From assembly GCF_004005905.1 (NCBI RefSeq), contig NZ_SACO01000006.1:62001-126000 (forward strand): a stretch of DNA of 64,000 nt. The letters are read 5' to 3'. The position numbers and the translations under genes are program-made. Below are positions 1-8,877 of this stretch, piece after piece. Source of the stretch: Novosphingobium umbonatum (lineage in GTDB: Bacteria > Pseudomonadota > Alphaproteobacteria > Sphingomonadales > Sphingomonadaceae). The notes under the pieces were generated by a model. It did no database searches and was not told the DNA's origin. It saw only the letters and a list, made by a program, of their open reading frames with translations. How positions within the stretch are numbered: position 1 is the first letter of the stretch; every line of letters begins with the position of its first letter.

Positions 1-779
1 CGCTGGACCAACCAGCGCCTGTGCCCGCATGGCAACGCCCCGGCGATCCGCGCGGCGAGATCACCTTGCGCCATCTGTTGCAAATGCGCTCGGGCCTGCG
101 TCATCTGGAAAATGGCAAGCCGGTGGCCACGGGCGATACGGTCCGCATGCTGGTGCTGGACGGGCGCGATGATGAAGCCGCCTATGCCGAGGCCCAGCCT
201 TTGGAAGCCGTGCCCGGCGCGAAATGGGAATATTCCACCGCCACCAGCGTGATTCTGGCCGACATTGCCGCGCGCACGCTGGCCGAGGGCGGCACACCCG
301 CCGCGCGTAAACAGGCGGTGAGCGATTATCTGCAAAGCCGGTTGTTCACGCCTTTGGGCATGACCTCCGCTGTGGCGGAATATGATGCGGCCGGCACCAT
401 GCTGGGCGGCAGCTATATCCATGCAACCGCGCAGGATTGGGCCAAATTCGGCGAATTCCTGCGCAAGCGCGGCGTGGTCAATGGGGTGCAATTGATCCCC
501 GACGATTGGGTGCACTTCATGACCAGCCCCTCGCCGGTCAATCCGGGCTATGGCGGGCAAGTCTGGCTCAACCGCCCCCAACCCAGCGGACGCGAGGAAT
601 TGTTCCCCCAACGCGGCAAGCGCAATATTTTCGCGCTCATCGGCCATCTGGGCCAATATGTTATCGTTTCGCCCGATCAGGAACTGACCTTGGTGCGGCT
701 TGGCAAGAGTGATGATCCGCAGCGCCACGCGCTGGTGGAAAAGCTGGCCGATATCGTCCAGCTCTATTCGCGGGACTAG
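1..779 (+). CDS. Serine hydrolase of the beta-lactamase/penicillin-binding fold, 5' end cut by window
   Basis: The frame is open from the left edge (first full codon at position 3), so the N-terminus and the expected SxxK nucleophile motif lie outside the window; the GTG at 21 is probably an internal valine. The remaining ~258 residues carry an HLLQMRSGL block, a WEYSTATS element that fits the Tyr-containing second motif, and a late GHLGQY block resembling the third (HxG) motif of class C beta-lactamase/esterase proteins (PF00144-type). Such proteins are usually periplasmic or exported esterases or amidohydrolases; the substrate cannot be told here. Its TAG overlaps the stop of the convergent cation transporter by four bases. 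Confidence 0.82.
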   Translation, partial: LDQPAPVPAWQRPGDPRGEITLRHLLQMRSGLRHLENGKPVATGDTVRMLVLDGRDDEAAYAEAQPLEAVPGAKWEYSTATSVILADIAARTLAEGGTPAARKQAVSDYLQSRLFTPLGMTSAVAEYDAAGTMLGGSYIHATAQDWAKFGEFLRKRGVVNGVQLIPDDWVHFMTSPSPVNPGYGGQVWLNRPQPSGREELFPQRGKRNIFALIGHLGQYVIVSPDQELTLVRLGKSDDPQRHALVEKLADIVQLYSRD

Positions 780-1687
780 GCCCGCAGAATATCCTCTGCC
801 GCATGGCCATGTTCATCCACATGGCCTTCGGGATCGGGATGGATCAGGATTTCCACGCCGGGGAACTCCTCCAGAATCTTGACCTCGATCTCGTCCATCA
901 CGCGATGCGCTTCGGCGACGGTCATCTGCCCATCCACCCAGACGTGGAATTGCACGAAATCACGATGGCCGCTGGTGCGGGTGCGCAAATCATGCACGCC
1001 GCGCAATTCAGGGTGACGGCCCAGAACCTTCAGGAAATGCTCGCGCTTTTCCTCGGGCCATTCGCGGTCCATCAAATGGTCAATCGCCTCCTGCGACGCA
1101 CCCCATGCGCCCCATGCCAGCCAAAGCGCGATGCCCAGACCGAACAGCGGATCGGCCAAAGACCAGCCCAGATAATGGTCCAGCACAAGGGCCGCGATCA
1201 CCGCCAGATTGAGCAGCAGGTCGGATTTGTAATGCAGATGGTCGGTGGCAATGGCCAAGGATTGCGTGCGGGCGATCACATGCCGCTGCCACGCCAGCAG
1301 CGCCAGCGTGCCAACAATCGCCACCAGCGAAACGGCAATGCCCTCGCCCGCGCCTTCAACCCGCCCGCCTTCGACCAGCCTTTGCACCGCCTGCGCGCCA
1401 AGACCCACAGCCGACATGGCGATCAACACCACCTGCACCATGGCCGCCACCGCCTCGGCCTTGCCATGGCCGAAACGGTGATTCTCGTCCGCGGGCATGG
1501 CCGCCACCCATACGCCCACCAAAGTGGCGGCACTGGCCAGCAGATCAAGCGCTGTATCGGCCAGACTGCCCAGCATGGCGGTGGAGCCGGTGGTCCATGC
1601 CGCCCAGCCCTTCAGCCCGAGCAGCAGCAAAGCCATGCTCATGCTGGCCATGGCCGCGCTGCGATTGAGATGGGCAGAAGCGGTCAT
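776..1687 (-). CDS. Cation diffusion facilitator (CDF) family metal efflux transporter
   Basis: A 303-residue inner-membrane protein expected to export divalent metals (Zn, Fe, Cd or Mn) by proton antiport. The N-terminal half has hydrophobic helices with the CDF metal-site signature: Asp44 and Asp48 in the block around ADTALDLLAS, and His70/His74 in ENHRFGHGK. The second half ends in a cytoplasmic dimerisation domain of the ZT_dimer type, with a His-rich tail (HPDPEGH then DEHGH). I chose the ATG at 1687 because the longer frame would run back through the pdxH stop; the gap to pdxH is only seven bases, so the two are probably co-transcribed. Metal specificity is not readable from sequence alone. 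Confidence 0.93.
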   Translation of the reverse strand: MTASAHLNRSAAMASMSMALLLLGLKGWAAWTTGSTAMLGSLADTALDLLASAATLVGVWVAAMPADENHRFGHGKAEAVAAMVQVVLIAMSAVGLGAQAVQRLVEGGRVEGAGEGIAVSLVAIVGTLALLAWQRHVIARTQSLAIATDHLHYKSDLLLNLAVIAALVLDHYLGWSLADPLFGLGIALWLAWGAWGASQEAIDHLMDREWPEEKREHFLKVLGRHPELRGVHDLRTRTSGHRDFVQFHVWVDGQMTVAEAHRVMDEIEVKILEEFPGVEILIHPDPEGHVDEHGHAAEDILRA

Positions 1688-1694
1688 AAAAGCC

Positions 1695-2327
1695 TCATGG
1701 GTACAAAAGCGTGCTGGTCCAGCCACCATCCACGCGGGTAAAGCGGCGGCGTTCATGCAGGCGGAAGGGGCGGTCCATCCAGAATTCGATCGCCTGCGGG
1801 GCAAGGCAGAAACCGGTCCAATGCGGCGGGCGCGGCACAGCGCCGATCAGATGGCGCGCGGTGCTTTTGGCAATATCGGCGACAAATTGCCCGCGTGAGG
1901 ACAAAGGCGCGGACTGGTTGCTGGCATGGGCACCAATCTGCGAATCGCGGCTGCGACTGGCGAAATAAGCATCGGCCATCGCGTCGGGCACTTGGGTGAT
2001 CGCGCCTTCAATGCGGATCTGGCGGCGCAGGCTTTTCCAGTGGAACAGCATCGAAGCCTTGGGATTGGCCAGCAATTCGCCGCCCTTGCGGCTATGGCTG
2101 TTGGTGTAGAACACAAAACCACCCAAAGGCCCCAGCAGATCGGGCCCATGATCCTTCATCAACACCATCCGCACCGAGGGGAAAGCATCGGGCGTGGCCG
2201 TGGCCACTGCCACCGCTTCGGGATCATTGGGCTCCTTGGCCTTGGCCAGCGCGAACCATTCGTCAAACAGGGCGAAGGGATCGGTGCCGGTGATTTCTTC
2301 GGTTTCGCCGTTAATCGGACTGGTCAT
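1695..2327 (-). CDS. pdxH: Pyridoxamine/pyridoxine 5'-phosphate oxidase
   Basis: FMN-dependent oxidase that makes pyridoxal 5'-phosphate from the pyridoxine or pyridoxamine phosphates, in the cytosol. The 210-residue product is close to the family length (about 215). It contains the SVRMVLMKDH flavin-site block, a YTNSHSRKG segment, SRDSQIGAHAS, and the diagnostic C-terminus RLHERRRF...W...LLYP. The ATG at 2327 gives a normal N-terminus; the frame is open further upstream but has no family similarity there. It is divergent from the DnaJ-like gene, sharing a 137-base upstream region, and leads a two-gene unit with the CDF transporter. Confidence 0.95.
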   Translation of the reverse strand: MTSPINGETEEITGTDPFALFDEWFALAKAKEPNDPEAVAVATATPDAFPSVRMVLMKDHGPDLLGPLGGFVFYTNSHSRKGGELLANPKASMLFHWKSLRRQIRIEGAITQVPDAMADAYFASRSRDSQIGAHASNQSAPLSSRGQFVADIAKSTARHLIGAVPRPPHWTGFCLAPQAIEFWMDRPFRLHERRRFTRVDGGWTSTLLYP

Positions 2328-2464
2328 GGCCTGTGTTACCCTAGATTTCTGAAAACGGCCCATAGAGGCTTTTGGACCAAAGCGCCACCAAAGCGGCGCT
2401 TATGCCTCTAGCAATTGCATGGCCGCCCTTGCAGCCAGCCTCTGGTGCAACTAGCTATGCCCTT

Positions 2465-3406
2465 ATGGCACAAGATCCTTATGCAATTCTGGGCGTGGCG
2501 CGCGGCGCCGATGAAAAGGCGGTCAAATCCGCCTATCGCAAATTGGCCAAGGAGCTGCACCCCGACCATAATCAGGGCAACCCCAAGGCGGCCGAGCGCT
2601 TCAGCGAGGTGACCCGCGCCTATGACCTCTTGTCCGACAAGGACAAGCGGGCAAGGTTTGACCGTGGCGAGATCGACATTGACGGCAATCCCACCGGCTT
2701 TGGTGGCGGCTTTGGCGGCGGTGGCGGTTTCGGCGGCGGTGGCGCACATCGCGGATTCGGTGGTGGCGGCTTCGGCGGCGGCGCGCCCGATGGCGTAGAC
2801 CTTGGCGATATTTTCGAAGGCCTGTTTGGCGGTCGCGCCGGTGGTGGTGGTGGCTTTGGTGGTGGTTTTGGCAGGCAGGCTCCCCCGCCCAAGGGTGCCA
2901 ACCGCGCCTATCGTCTGGCTGTCAGCCTGAGCGATGCGGCCACTTGCGCCAGCCAGCGCCTGACTCTGGCCGATGGCAAGACGGTGGATGTCAAACTGCC
3001 CAAGGGGCTGGAAGACGGGATGCAGATCCGCCTGTCGGGCAAGGGTGAACCCGGCCCGGGCGGCACAGGTGATGCGATTGTCACCATCGTGATCCTGCCA
3101 CACCCCTATTTCCGCCGCGAGGGCGATGATCTGCGCGTCGATGTGCCGATCACGCTGGACGAGGCCCTGCATGGTGCCAAGGTGAAAGTGCCCACCGCCG
3201 AAGGCGCGGTGATGCTGACGGTCGCGGCGGGCAGCTCCTCGGGCAAGACTTTGCGCCTGAAGGGCAAGGGCATGACGCGCAAGGATGGCACGCGGGGCGA
3301 CCAGTTGATCACGTTGGAAGTGAGCGTGCCGGAAAATGACGCCGATCTGCTCGCCAGACTGGAAGGTTGGCGCGACGCCCGTGATGTGCGGTCCAAATTT
3401 GGTTGA
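2465..3406 (+). CDS. DnaJ-family co-chaperone without zinc finger (type B, CbpA-like)
   Basis: A 313-residue Hsp40 that would stimulate DnaK ATPase and deliver unfolded clients. Residues 1-68 are a J domain with the essential HPD at 32-34. Residues ~75-145 are an extreme Gly/Phe region made of GGFGGG-type repeats. The rest is the two-barrel DnaJ C-terminal substrate-binding region (VKLPKGLEDGMQIRLSGKGEPG). There are no CxxCxGxG zinc repeats, so it is not DnaJ itself. The ATG at 2465 starts directly at the J domain; the upstream extension of the frame has no similarity to J proteins. No dnaK or grpE lies nearby. Confidence 0.9.
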   Translation: MAQDPYAILGVARGADEKAVKSAYRKLAKELHPDHNQGNPKAAERFSEVTRAYDLLSDKDKRARFDRGEIDIDGNPTGFGGGFGGGGGFGGGGAHRGFGGGGFGGGAPDGVDLGDIFEGLFGGRAGGGGGFGGGFGRQAPPPKGANRAYRLAVSLSDAATCASQRLTLADGKTVDVKLPKGLEDGMQIRLSGKGEPGPGGTGDAIVTIVILPHPYFRREGDDLRVDVPITLDEALHGAKVKVPTAEGAVMLTVAAGSSSGKTLRLKGKGMTRKDGTRGDQLITLEVSVPENDADLLARLEGWRDARDVRSKFG

Positions 3407-3616
3407 TGGCGCGGCAAACTGATTTTTCCGCCGTTCAGCTTGGGCTTGCCATAAGCCTGCCATGATTTGCGTGTTGTTTTGCTGGCACCTTGCGCCAGTC
3501 ACAGGTAATGGCGCGTCAATCACATGCCGCTTTGGCCCATAGGGCTGAGGCTTTCGGATGGCCAAGGCGGGCGAAAAGCCTGCCGCCACAGGGCCGAATA
3601 ATGAGGAAGTAAACAG

Positions 3617-4420
3617 ATGACCGGACTGATGCAGGGCAAACGCGGCCTGATCATGGGACTGGCGAATGACAAGTCCCTGGCTTGGGGCATCGCGCAAAAG
3701 CTGCATGAGCAGGGCGCGGAACTGGCCTTTTCCTATCAGGGCGAAGCTCTGGAAAAGCGCGTACGCCCGCTGGCCGAAAGCCTTGGCAGCGATTTTCTGG
3801 TGGAATGCGATGTAGGCAATATGGAGGCGCTGGACGCCACTTTCGCCACGATCAAGGAACGTTGGGAAACCATCGATTTCATCGTCCACGCCATCGGCTT
3901 TTCCGACAAGAGCGAATTGCGCGGGCGGTTCTATGACACCAGCCTCGACAATTTCCTGCTGACCATGAACATCTCGGCCTATAGTCTGGTGGCCGTGACC
4001 AAGCGTGCGCGTGAATTGATGCCCAATGGCGGCTCGATCCTGACGCTGAGCTATTATGGCGCGGAAAAGGTTGTGCCCCATTATAACGTGATGGGCGTGG
4101 CCAAGGCGGCGCTGGAAACCAGCGTGAAATATCTGGCCAATGATTGCGGCCCCGAAAATATCCGCGTCAACGCCATTTCGGCAGGCCCGATCCGCACTTT
4201 GGCCGCCAGCGGCATTGGCGATTTCCGCTATATCCTGAAGTGGAACGAGTTGAACTCGCCGCTGCGCCGCAATGTGACGATCGAAGACGTGGGCGGCGCT
4301 GGCCTCTATCTGCTGTCCGATCTGGCCAGCGGCGTGACCGGCGAGATCCACCATGTGGACGCTGGCTACAATGTCATCGGCATGAAGCAGGAAGACGCGC
4401 CCGATATCGCGCTGAGCTAA
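3617..4420 (+). CDS. fabI: Enoyl-[acyl-carrier-protein] reductase (NADH), FabI
   Basis: Catalyses the last reductive step of each fatty-acid elongation cycle. The 267-residue SDR-type protein has the GLANDKSLAWGIA nucleotide-binding segment typical of FabI, a SYYGAEKV loop with the first conserved tyrosine near 146-147, and the catalytic Tyr156-x6-Lys163 pair in HYNVMGVAK. The C-terminal IEDVGGAGLYLLSDL and GEIHHVDAGYN blocks are also standard. A strong ribosome site (GAGGAAG, seven bases before ATG) fixes the start. It is followed by a bidirectional terminator. It is the expected target of triclosan-type inhibitors. Confidence 0.97.
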   Translation: MTGLMQGKRGLIMGLANDKSLAWGIAQKLHEQGAELAFSYQGEALEKRVRPLAESLGSDFLVECDVGNMEALDATFATIKERWETIDFIVHAIGFSDKSELRGRFYDTSLDNFLLTMNISAYSLVAVTKRARELMPNGGSILTLSYYGAEKVVPHYNVMGVAKAALETSVKYLANDCGPENIRVNAISAGPIRTLAASGIGDFRYILKWNELNSPLRRNVTIEDVGGAGLYLLSDLASGVTGEIHHVDAGYNVIGMKQEDAPDIALS

Positions 4421-4441
4421 GCCTTCCGCCTTTGGCCCCAC

Positions 4442-4480
4442 AAAAAAGGGCGTCCCGATGGTTCGGGGCGCCCTTTTTGT
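4442..4480. terminator. Bidirectional rho-independent terminator
   Basis: A run of A followed by GGGCG, a ~17-bp stem with the loop near TGGT, then CGCCCTTTTTG. The A-run and T-run on opposite sides allow it to end both fabI (+) and the convergent hypothetical gene (-). Confidence 0.88.
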
Positions 4481-4501
4481 TGGCCGGTCAGCCGAAAGGG
4501 A

Positions 4502-5110
4502 TCAGAGGCGCGGGCCCTGCTGCTTGGCAGCCGCCGCTTCGGCCTCCGCCTTGGCCTTGGCTTCTGCCTTGGCCTGCTGCTCCTTGCGGGCGAAATAGGC
4601 GCGTTCGGCGTCTTCCACATCGGACTGAGTCTTGGCCGCTTCGGAATCCACCGTGGCCAGACGCTTTTCCCGCTCGGCCTCGATCATTTTGGAAAATTGC
4701 ACATCGCTCGATGCCTTCTTTTCGGCATAGGCGCGGTCGATGAACTGGGCGAGGCATCCGGTCTGGCCACCCGTGCCCACCGGAGAGCAGCTTTGCGCGC
4801 CCGTCGCGCCCACGCGCTCATAGGCGATCACCTTGTTCGCCCAAGCCTCGTTCTTGGGGCCAGTCTTGTTCTCGCGGAAAGGTTCGGGGATGCGGTAACG
4901 CTCCGACTCGGCCTTGCGCGCACAAACGGTGATTTCGCTGCCCTTGCCCTCGGGGCATTTGTCATCGCCAAAGATGATGATCATATTGACCTTCTCGCCG
5001 CCCGGCGCCGTCACCGGAACGCTGGCATTCTGGGCCGCCGAATTCTGGGCCATAGCGGGCGCGGCAAACAGGACAGCAAGAGCGCTGGCGGCGAAAAGGG
5101 GGCGCAGCAT
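4502..5110 (-). CDS. Conserved hypothetical exported protein with coiled-coil tail
   Basis: About 202 residues with a clear signal peptide (MLRPLFAASALAVLFAAPAMA, cleavage after AMA), so probably periplasmic. The mature part has a small cysteine-containing region (DDKCPEG, TVCARK, SCSPVG, GCLAQF; four cysteines, possibly two disulfides) and then a long charged Ala/Glu/Lys helix (residues ~150-200), probably coiled coil. I do not recognise a functional family. Two ATGs compete: 5119 and 5110; the GAAGG ribosome site abuts the first but is nine bases from the second, so I chose 5110. Confidence 0.75.
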   Translation of the reverse strand: MLRPLFAASALAVLFAAPAMAQNSAAQNASVPVTAPGGEKVNMIIIFGDDKCPEGKGSEITVCARKAESERYRIPEPFRENKTGPKNEAWANKVIAYERVGATGAQSCSPVGTGGQTGCLAQFIDRAYAEKKASSDVQFSKMIEAEREKRLATVDSEAAKTQSDVEDAERAYFARKEQQAKAEAKAKAEAEAAAAKQQGPRL

Positions 5111-5202
5111 GGGGATCATCCTTCAGACTTCAGGTCGAGCCAATATAGGCGCGCCAAGGCGTGAACACTAGCTGAAGCGGTGCCCGACGCGATTGGCCAA
5201 TA

Positions 5203-5727
5203 TCAAATCCGTTCCGACAATTTGATGGCGATGCGGCAACCCAGACGGATAGCCCCTGCCAGCAAAGGATAGGCAGGCGCCTCCTCGGCACCGGCGGCAA
5301 AGGCGGCATCGCGATGCTCGCGCTCATCATCACGCGCTTTCTCGATCAGGCCTGCCAGTTCGGGGTCTTCCTGCCCCAATTCTTCCAATTGCGCGGTGTA
5401 ATGCTGGTCGATCACGGTTTCCACCGCCGCCGTGCAGGCCATGGCCGCCTTGGGGCCGATCAGCGCCGTCGCCGCGCCCAAAGCAAAGCCTGCCACATGC
5501 CAGATCGGCTGCATCACCGTAGGGCGCCCGCCGCGTTCGACAATCAAGCGGTCAAACCATGCGCGATGGTCCACTTCCTGCGCTTCCATCTCGCGGATTT
5601 TGGCCGATAGGGGGCTGCGATCGCCCATCACCGCCAATTGGCCGGCATAGATCCGCACCGCGCCATATTCGCCCGCCTGATCCACCCGCACCATGCGCTT
5701 CACGCGCTCGGAAACCTGCTTGCTCAT
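5203..5727 (-). CDS. coq7: Demethoxyubiquinone hydroxylase, COQ7 family
   Basis: Di-iron ferritin-like mono-oxygenase of ubiquinone biosynthesis, hydroxylating demethoxyubiquinone. The 174-residue protein has all iron ligands in order: Glu20 (DQAGEYGA), Glu51 and His54 (AQEVDH), Glu103 (ETVIDQHY), Glu135 and His138 (DDEREHRD). It starts by an ATGA-type overlap with the stop of the upstream dsbB gene, so the two are translationally coupled; ubiquinone is also the electron acceptor for DsbB, which makes the pairing sensible. Confidence 0.95.
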   Translation of the reverse strand: MSKQVSERVKRMVRVDQAGEYGAVRIYAGQLAVMGDRSPLSAKIREMEAQEVDHRAWFDRLIVERGGRPTVMQPIWHVAGFALGAATALIGPKAAMACTAAVETVIDQHYTAQLEELGQEDPELAGLIEKARDDEREHRDAAFAAGAEEAPAYPLLAGAIRLGCRIAIKLSERI

Positions 5728-6200
5728 TGCCCTTGCTCCTTGCGAACACCCAGCACCAGAGCAGCCAGTGCCGCCGCGCCGGACAACAGGAAATTATAGC
5801 CCGCCATGGAAATGCCCAACAGGCTCCATTGCACCACATCGCAGCGCACCACCGGCGCGGCCATGATCGCGGCCAAAGGATCGCCGCCGGAGCCAAAGGA
5901 AACCGCGCTGGTACATTCGGTCAACCCTTTCCACCAGCCATATTCCACGCCTGCGTGAAAGCCGCCAATCGCCGCCGCCACGCCCAAGGCCAGCGCCGCC
6001 AGCACCACCCAGACCTTCTTCTGTCCGCCCATCATAAAGGGCGTCAGCGCCAGACCCAGCGCGGCGGCATGGGCATAACGCTGCCACCAGCACATCTGGC
6101 ACGGGGCCAATCCGCCCAGATATTGAAACGCATAGGCCCCCGCCAGCGCCGCCAAAGGCGTGGCCATGGTGATGATATGGGCTTTATCCAGAGACTTCAT
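5724..6200 (-). CDS. dsbB: Disulfide bond formation protein DsbB family
   Basis: A four-helix inner-membrane quinone reductase that re-oxidises periplasmic DsbA. The 158-residue product has the first redox pair as Cys34-x-x-Cys37 (APCQMCWWQRY) and the second periplasmic pair as Cys96 and Cys120, separated by a Gly/Ser-rich loop. Hydrophobic segments fit four transmembrane helices. The shorter form with the CQMC motif is common in alphaproteobacteria. It lies 10 bases after the S41 protease start region on the same strand and overlaps coq7 by four bases. Confidence 0.92.
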   Translation of the reverse strand: MKSLDKAHIITMATPLAALAGAYAFQYLGGLAPCQMCWWQRYAHAAALGLALTPFMMGGQKKVWVVLAALALGVAAAIGGFHAGVEYGWWKGLTECTSAVSFGSGGDPLAAIMAAPVVRCDVVQWSLLGISMAGYNFLLSGAAALAALVLGVRKEQGQ

Positions 6201-6210
6201 AGCGCCTATC

Positions 6211-7551
6211 TCACTTCACCTTGGCGGGCTTCACACCCCCTGCGCGGCGCAGGGTTTCCAGCGCATACCACAGCTGGAAGTCCTTGATACCCTTGGCGGT
6301 CAATTCCTCCGGCGTCAGTTTGAAGCGGGGATCGGCCTGCGCATCATTTTCCAGCTTCTTGTCATCCACGCCCTTTTCATTGACCAGATGGCGGCGCAGA
6401 TCGGATTCGCGCAGCGCATTCTGGCTCCGCTTGCGCGCATCAGGGTCCGAGATTTGCGGCACGCGAATGTCCGGCTCGATGCCGCCCGCCTGCACGCTGC
6501 GGCCCGAAGGCGTGTAATAGCGCGCCGTGGTCAGCTTCACCGCATGGGCATCGTCAATCGGGATCATCGTCTGCACGCTGCCTTTGCCAAAGCTGCGCTC
6601 GCCCATGATCAGCGCGCGATGCTGGTCTTGCAAGGCACCCGCCACGATCTCGCTGGCGCTGGCCGACCCTGCATCGATCAACACCACCACCGGAAGGCCG
6701 GGCACCACATCGCCACGGAACACGGTTTCGGCGCGATAGACGATATTCTCGCCCGCCAGACGCCCGCGTTGCGACACCACATTGCCCCCGCTCAGGAACA
6801 GGTCGGACAGGGCCACCGCCTCGTCCAGTTCACCACCGGGGTTGGATCGCAGATCCAGCACCACCCCGCCCAGATGGCCCTTGGCCTCCTTGCGCAGCTT
6901 TTCGATCTGTTCGTAAACCAGACGGCCCACATCGCGGGAAAACTCATTGACGGTGATCACCGCGATCCCGCCGTCCAGCTTGCCCGACACCGGCTCCAGC
7001 GTGATGACGGCGCGGGTGACGGACAGGTCAAACGGGCCATCGCGGCCGGGGCGATAGATTGTCAAACGGATGCTGGTGCCCGGTTCGCCGCGCATTTGCG
7101 CCACGGCCTGATCCAGCTCGCCATCAACGATGAATTTTCCATCCAGATGGGTGATATAATCGCCCGCCTTCACCCCCGCCTTTTCCGCAGGGCTGCCGCG
7201 CATCGGGCTAACGACTTTGACCGCGCCATCCTCCTGCACCACCGACAGGCCAAGTCCGGCATAGCCACCATCGATCATGGTGCGCAGCCGTTCCAGACTC
7301 TGCCCCTGAAGATAGGCCGAATGCGGGTCCAGACTGGCCAGCATCCCGTCAATCGCGCCATTGACCAGCTTTTCATCATCGGTCTGGTCCACATAATGGG
7401 CCTTCACCAATTGATAGACGGTGAAAAGGCGCGAGAATTGCGGGCTGATCCGCGCATCCACCGCCGCCAGACCTGCGGTTGCCACCGGCACCATCGCCAC
7501 CGCGCCCAACAGGACGCCCGCACGGGCAACAGCGGCAAGACGTGAACGCAT
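6211..7551 (-). CDS. S41-family carboxy-terminal processing protease (CtpA-like)
   Basis: A 446-residue periplasmic serine protease. After an N-terminal membrane/signal segment comes an S41 N-terminal helical region, then a PDZ domain (GLGLSVVQED ... SPAEKAGVKAGDYI), then the S41 catalytic core with the Ser nucleophile in GSASASEIVAGAL and the Lys base in GERSFGKGSVQ, followed by the GGIEPDIRVP block. The ATG at 7551 gives a proper signal sequence (MRSRLAAVARAGVLLGAVAM). Such proteases trim envelope proteins and regulate peptidoglycan hydrolases, which fits the adjacent EnvC-like gene upstream on the same strand. Confidence 0.94.
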   Translation of the reverse strand: MRSRLAAVARAGVLLGAVAMVPVATAGLAAVDARISPQFSRLFTVYQLVKAHYVDQTDDEKLVNGAIDGMLASLDPHSAYLQGQSLERLRTMIDGGYAGLGLSVVQEDGAVKVVSPMRGSPAEKAGVKAGDYITHLDGKFIVDGELDQAVAQMRGEPGTSIRLTIYRPGRDGPFDLSVTRAVITLEPVSGKLDGGIAVITVNEFSRDVGRLVYEQIEKLRKEAKGHLGGVVLDLRSNPGGELDEAVALSDLFLSGGNVVSQRGRLAGENIVYRAETVFRGDVVPGLPVVVLIDAGSASASEIVAGALQDQHRALIMGERSFGKGSVQTMIPIDDAHAVKLTTARYYTPSGRSVQAGGIEPDIRVPQISDPDARKRSQNALRESDLRRHLVNEKGVDDKKLENDAQADPRFKLTPEELTAKGIKDFQLWYALETLRRAGGVKPAKVK

Positions 7552-7679
7552 GAACAACCTTTCAAACCAATTTCGTGGCGGCGAATCTAGCCGCGAACCA
7601 AGCATAACGCCAGATGGGCACTTTGCCCTAAAGTCTCTTGGTGCAAACGCTCTGTGGATGATTGGCTTTGAAGACAGCC

Positions 7680-8876
7680 TTAACGGGCGCGCAAGGGGTC
7701 AAGCGGATTCACCGGCGCGCCATCATGGCGCAATTCCAGCATGATCTGCGGCCTGCCCGCTGGCGCCATGCCCAAAGGCGATCCGGCCACCAAAGCATCG
7801 CCCACCCGCACGCTCAAGGAACCAAGGCCGGTGACGAGGCTGGTCCAGCCTGCGGGATGGTCGATAATCACGATACGGCCATAACCGGCATAGCTATCGG
7901 CAAAGGCGACGCGGCCAGCGGCAGGGGCCACCACTTGCGCCTGTCCGCGCACTTGCAGGATAATGCCCCGCCCCCCGCCAGCAGCCGCGCTATCGCCAAA
8001 GCCCGACACCAGCCTACCCGCCACCGGCAGCATGAAATCGGGCAGGACCTGCGCCGCCGCGCTCTCGGTTTCAATCGGCAGCGGAGTCTCGCCGGGGCGT
8101 TCGGGGCGTAAAACGGGACCGGAGAGGCGTGCCAACCGGTCGCGCAGGGCTGCCGCCACTTCCAGATCGCCCACCAAAGCGCCCAGATCCCGCGCCTTTT
8201 CCGCCAGAGCCAGCGCCAGTTCGGCCTCACGCTGGGCGCTGCCATTGGCCTGCCGCGCAGCCAGCCTTTGCCCCGCCTCCAGCACACCCAAAGCCTTGCG
8301 CCGCGAGGCCAGAGTCGCCACTTCGGCGCGCAGGGCCACATCGGCGGCCTGAGCCTGCGCCTGCAATTGCCGCGCGCGGGCGATTTCCACCCGCAAGGCC
8401 GCGGTGCGGCGCTGCACCTGCGGCAGCATGGTTTCCAGCAAGGCGCGCATATGCACCGTGTCGCGCAAAGTGCCCGGACGCAGCAAAGACACCACCGGCG
8501 GGCGGCGCGAGAGACGTTGCAGTGCGGCGGTCAATTCCACCAGCGGCCTTTGCTTTTGCGCCAATTGGGCACGTAAAACGGCGCGTTGCTGCTCGATCAG
8601 GCGGATCTTGGCCTCACTGGCCGCCACATCGCCCTCGGCCTGCTGGATGCGGGCGGCGATGGCGGCGGCTTCGGTGGCGGTTTTGTTGACCGCCGCCGTG
8701 GCGTTGCTGGCGCTGGCTTCCAATTGCTCGGCGCGGCGGCGGGCCTGTTCAGCCTGCCGTTTGGCATCGGCCATCTCGCGGCGAATGGTGGCGGGATCGT
8801 CCGTGGCCGCATTTTGCGCCATGGCCACGGGTGCCACCAGCCCCAGCGCCACAGCCACAAGCCAGCCCTTGCCCAT
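7680..8876 (-). CDS. EnvC-like murein hydrolase activator (degenerate M23/LytM domain)
   Basis: 398 residues: signal peptide (cleavage after VAMA), a long Ala/Arg/Glu-rich coiled coil (~25-250), and a C-terminal LytM-fold domain. The zinc ligands of active M23 peptidases are missing: the HxxxD position reads RGIILQV, the third region reads GWTSLVTGL, and the HxH position reads MLELRHDG. This is the pattern of EnvC-type activators, which do not cut peptidoglycan themselves but switch on amidases at the septum. It is separated from rlmH by one base, and an S41 protease gene follows it. Confidence 0.92.
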   Translation of the reverse strand: MGKGWLVAVALGLVAPVAMAQNAATDDPATIRREMADAKRQAEQARRRAEQLEASASNATAAVNKTATEAAAIAARIQQAEGDVAASEAKIRLIEQQRAVLRAQLAQKQRPLVELTAALQRLSRRPPVVSLLRPGTLRDTVHMRALLETMLPQVQRRTAALRVEIARARQLQAQAQAADVALRAEVATLASRRKALGVLEAGQRLAARQANGSAQREAELALALAEKARDLGALVGDLEVAAALRDRLARLSGPVLRPERPGETPLPIETESAAAQVLPDFMLPVAGRLVSGFGDSAAAGGGRGIILQVRGQAQVVAPAAGRVAFADSYAGYGRIVIIDHPAGWTSLVTGLGSLSVRVGDALVAGSPLGMAPAGRPQIMLELRHDGAPVNPLDPLRAR

Positions 8877-8877
8877 G

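Noticed and set aside
2408..4441. 677-codon open frame on the minus strand opposite dnaJ-like and fabI
   Set aside because: Spans two clear genes and an intergenic region; product is low-complexity and lacks similarity to anything recognisable.
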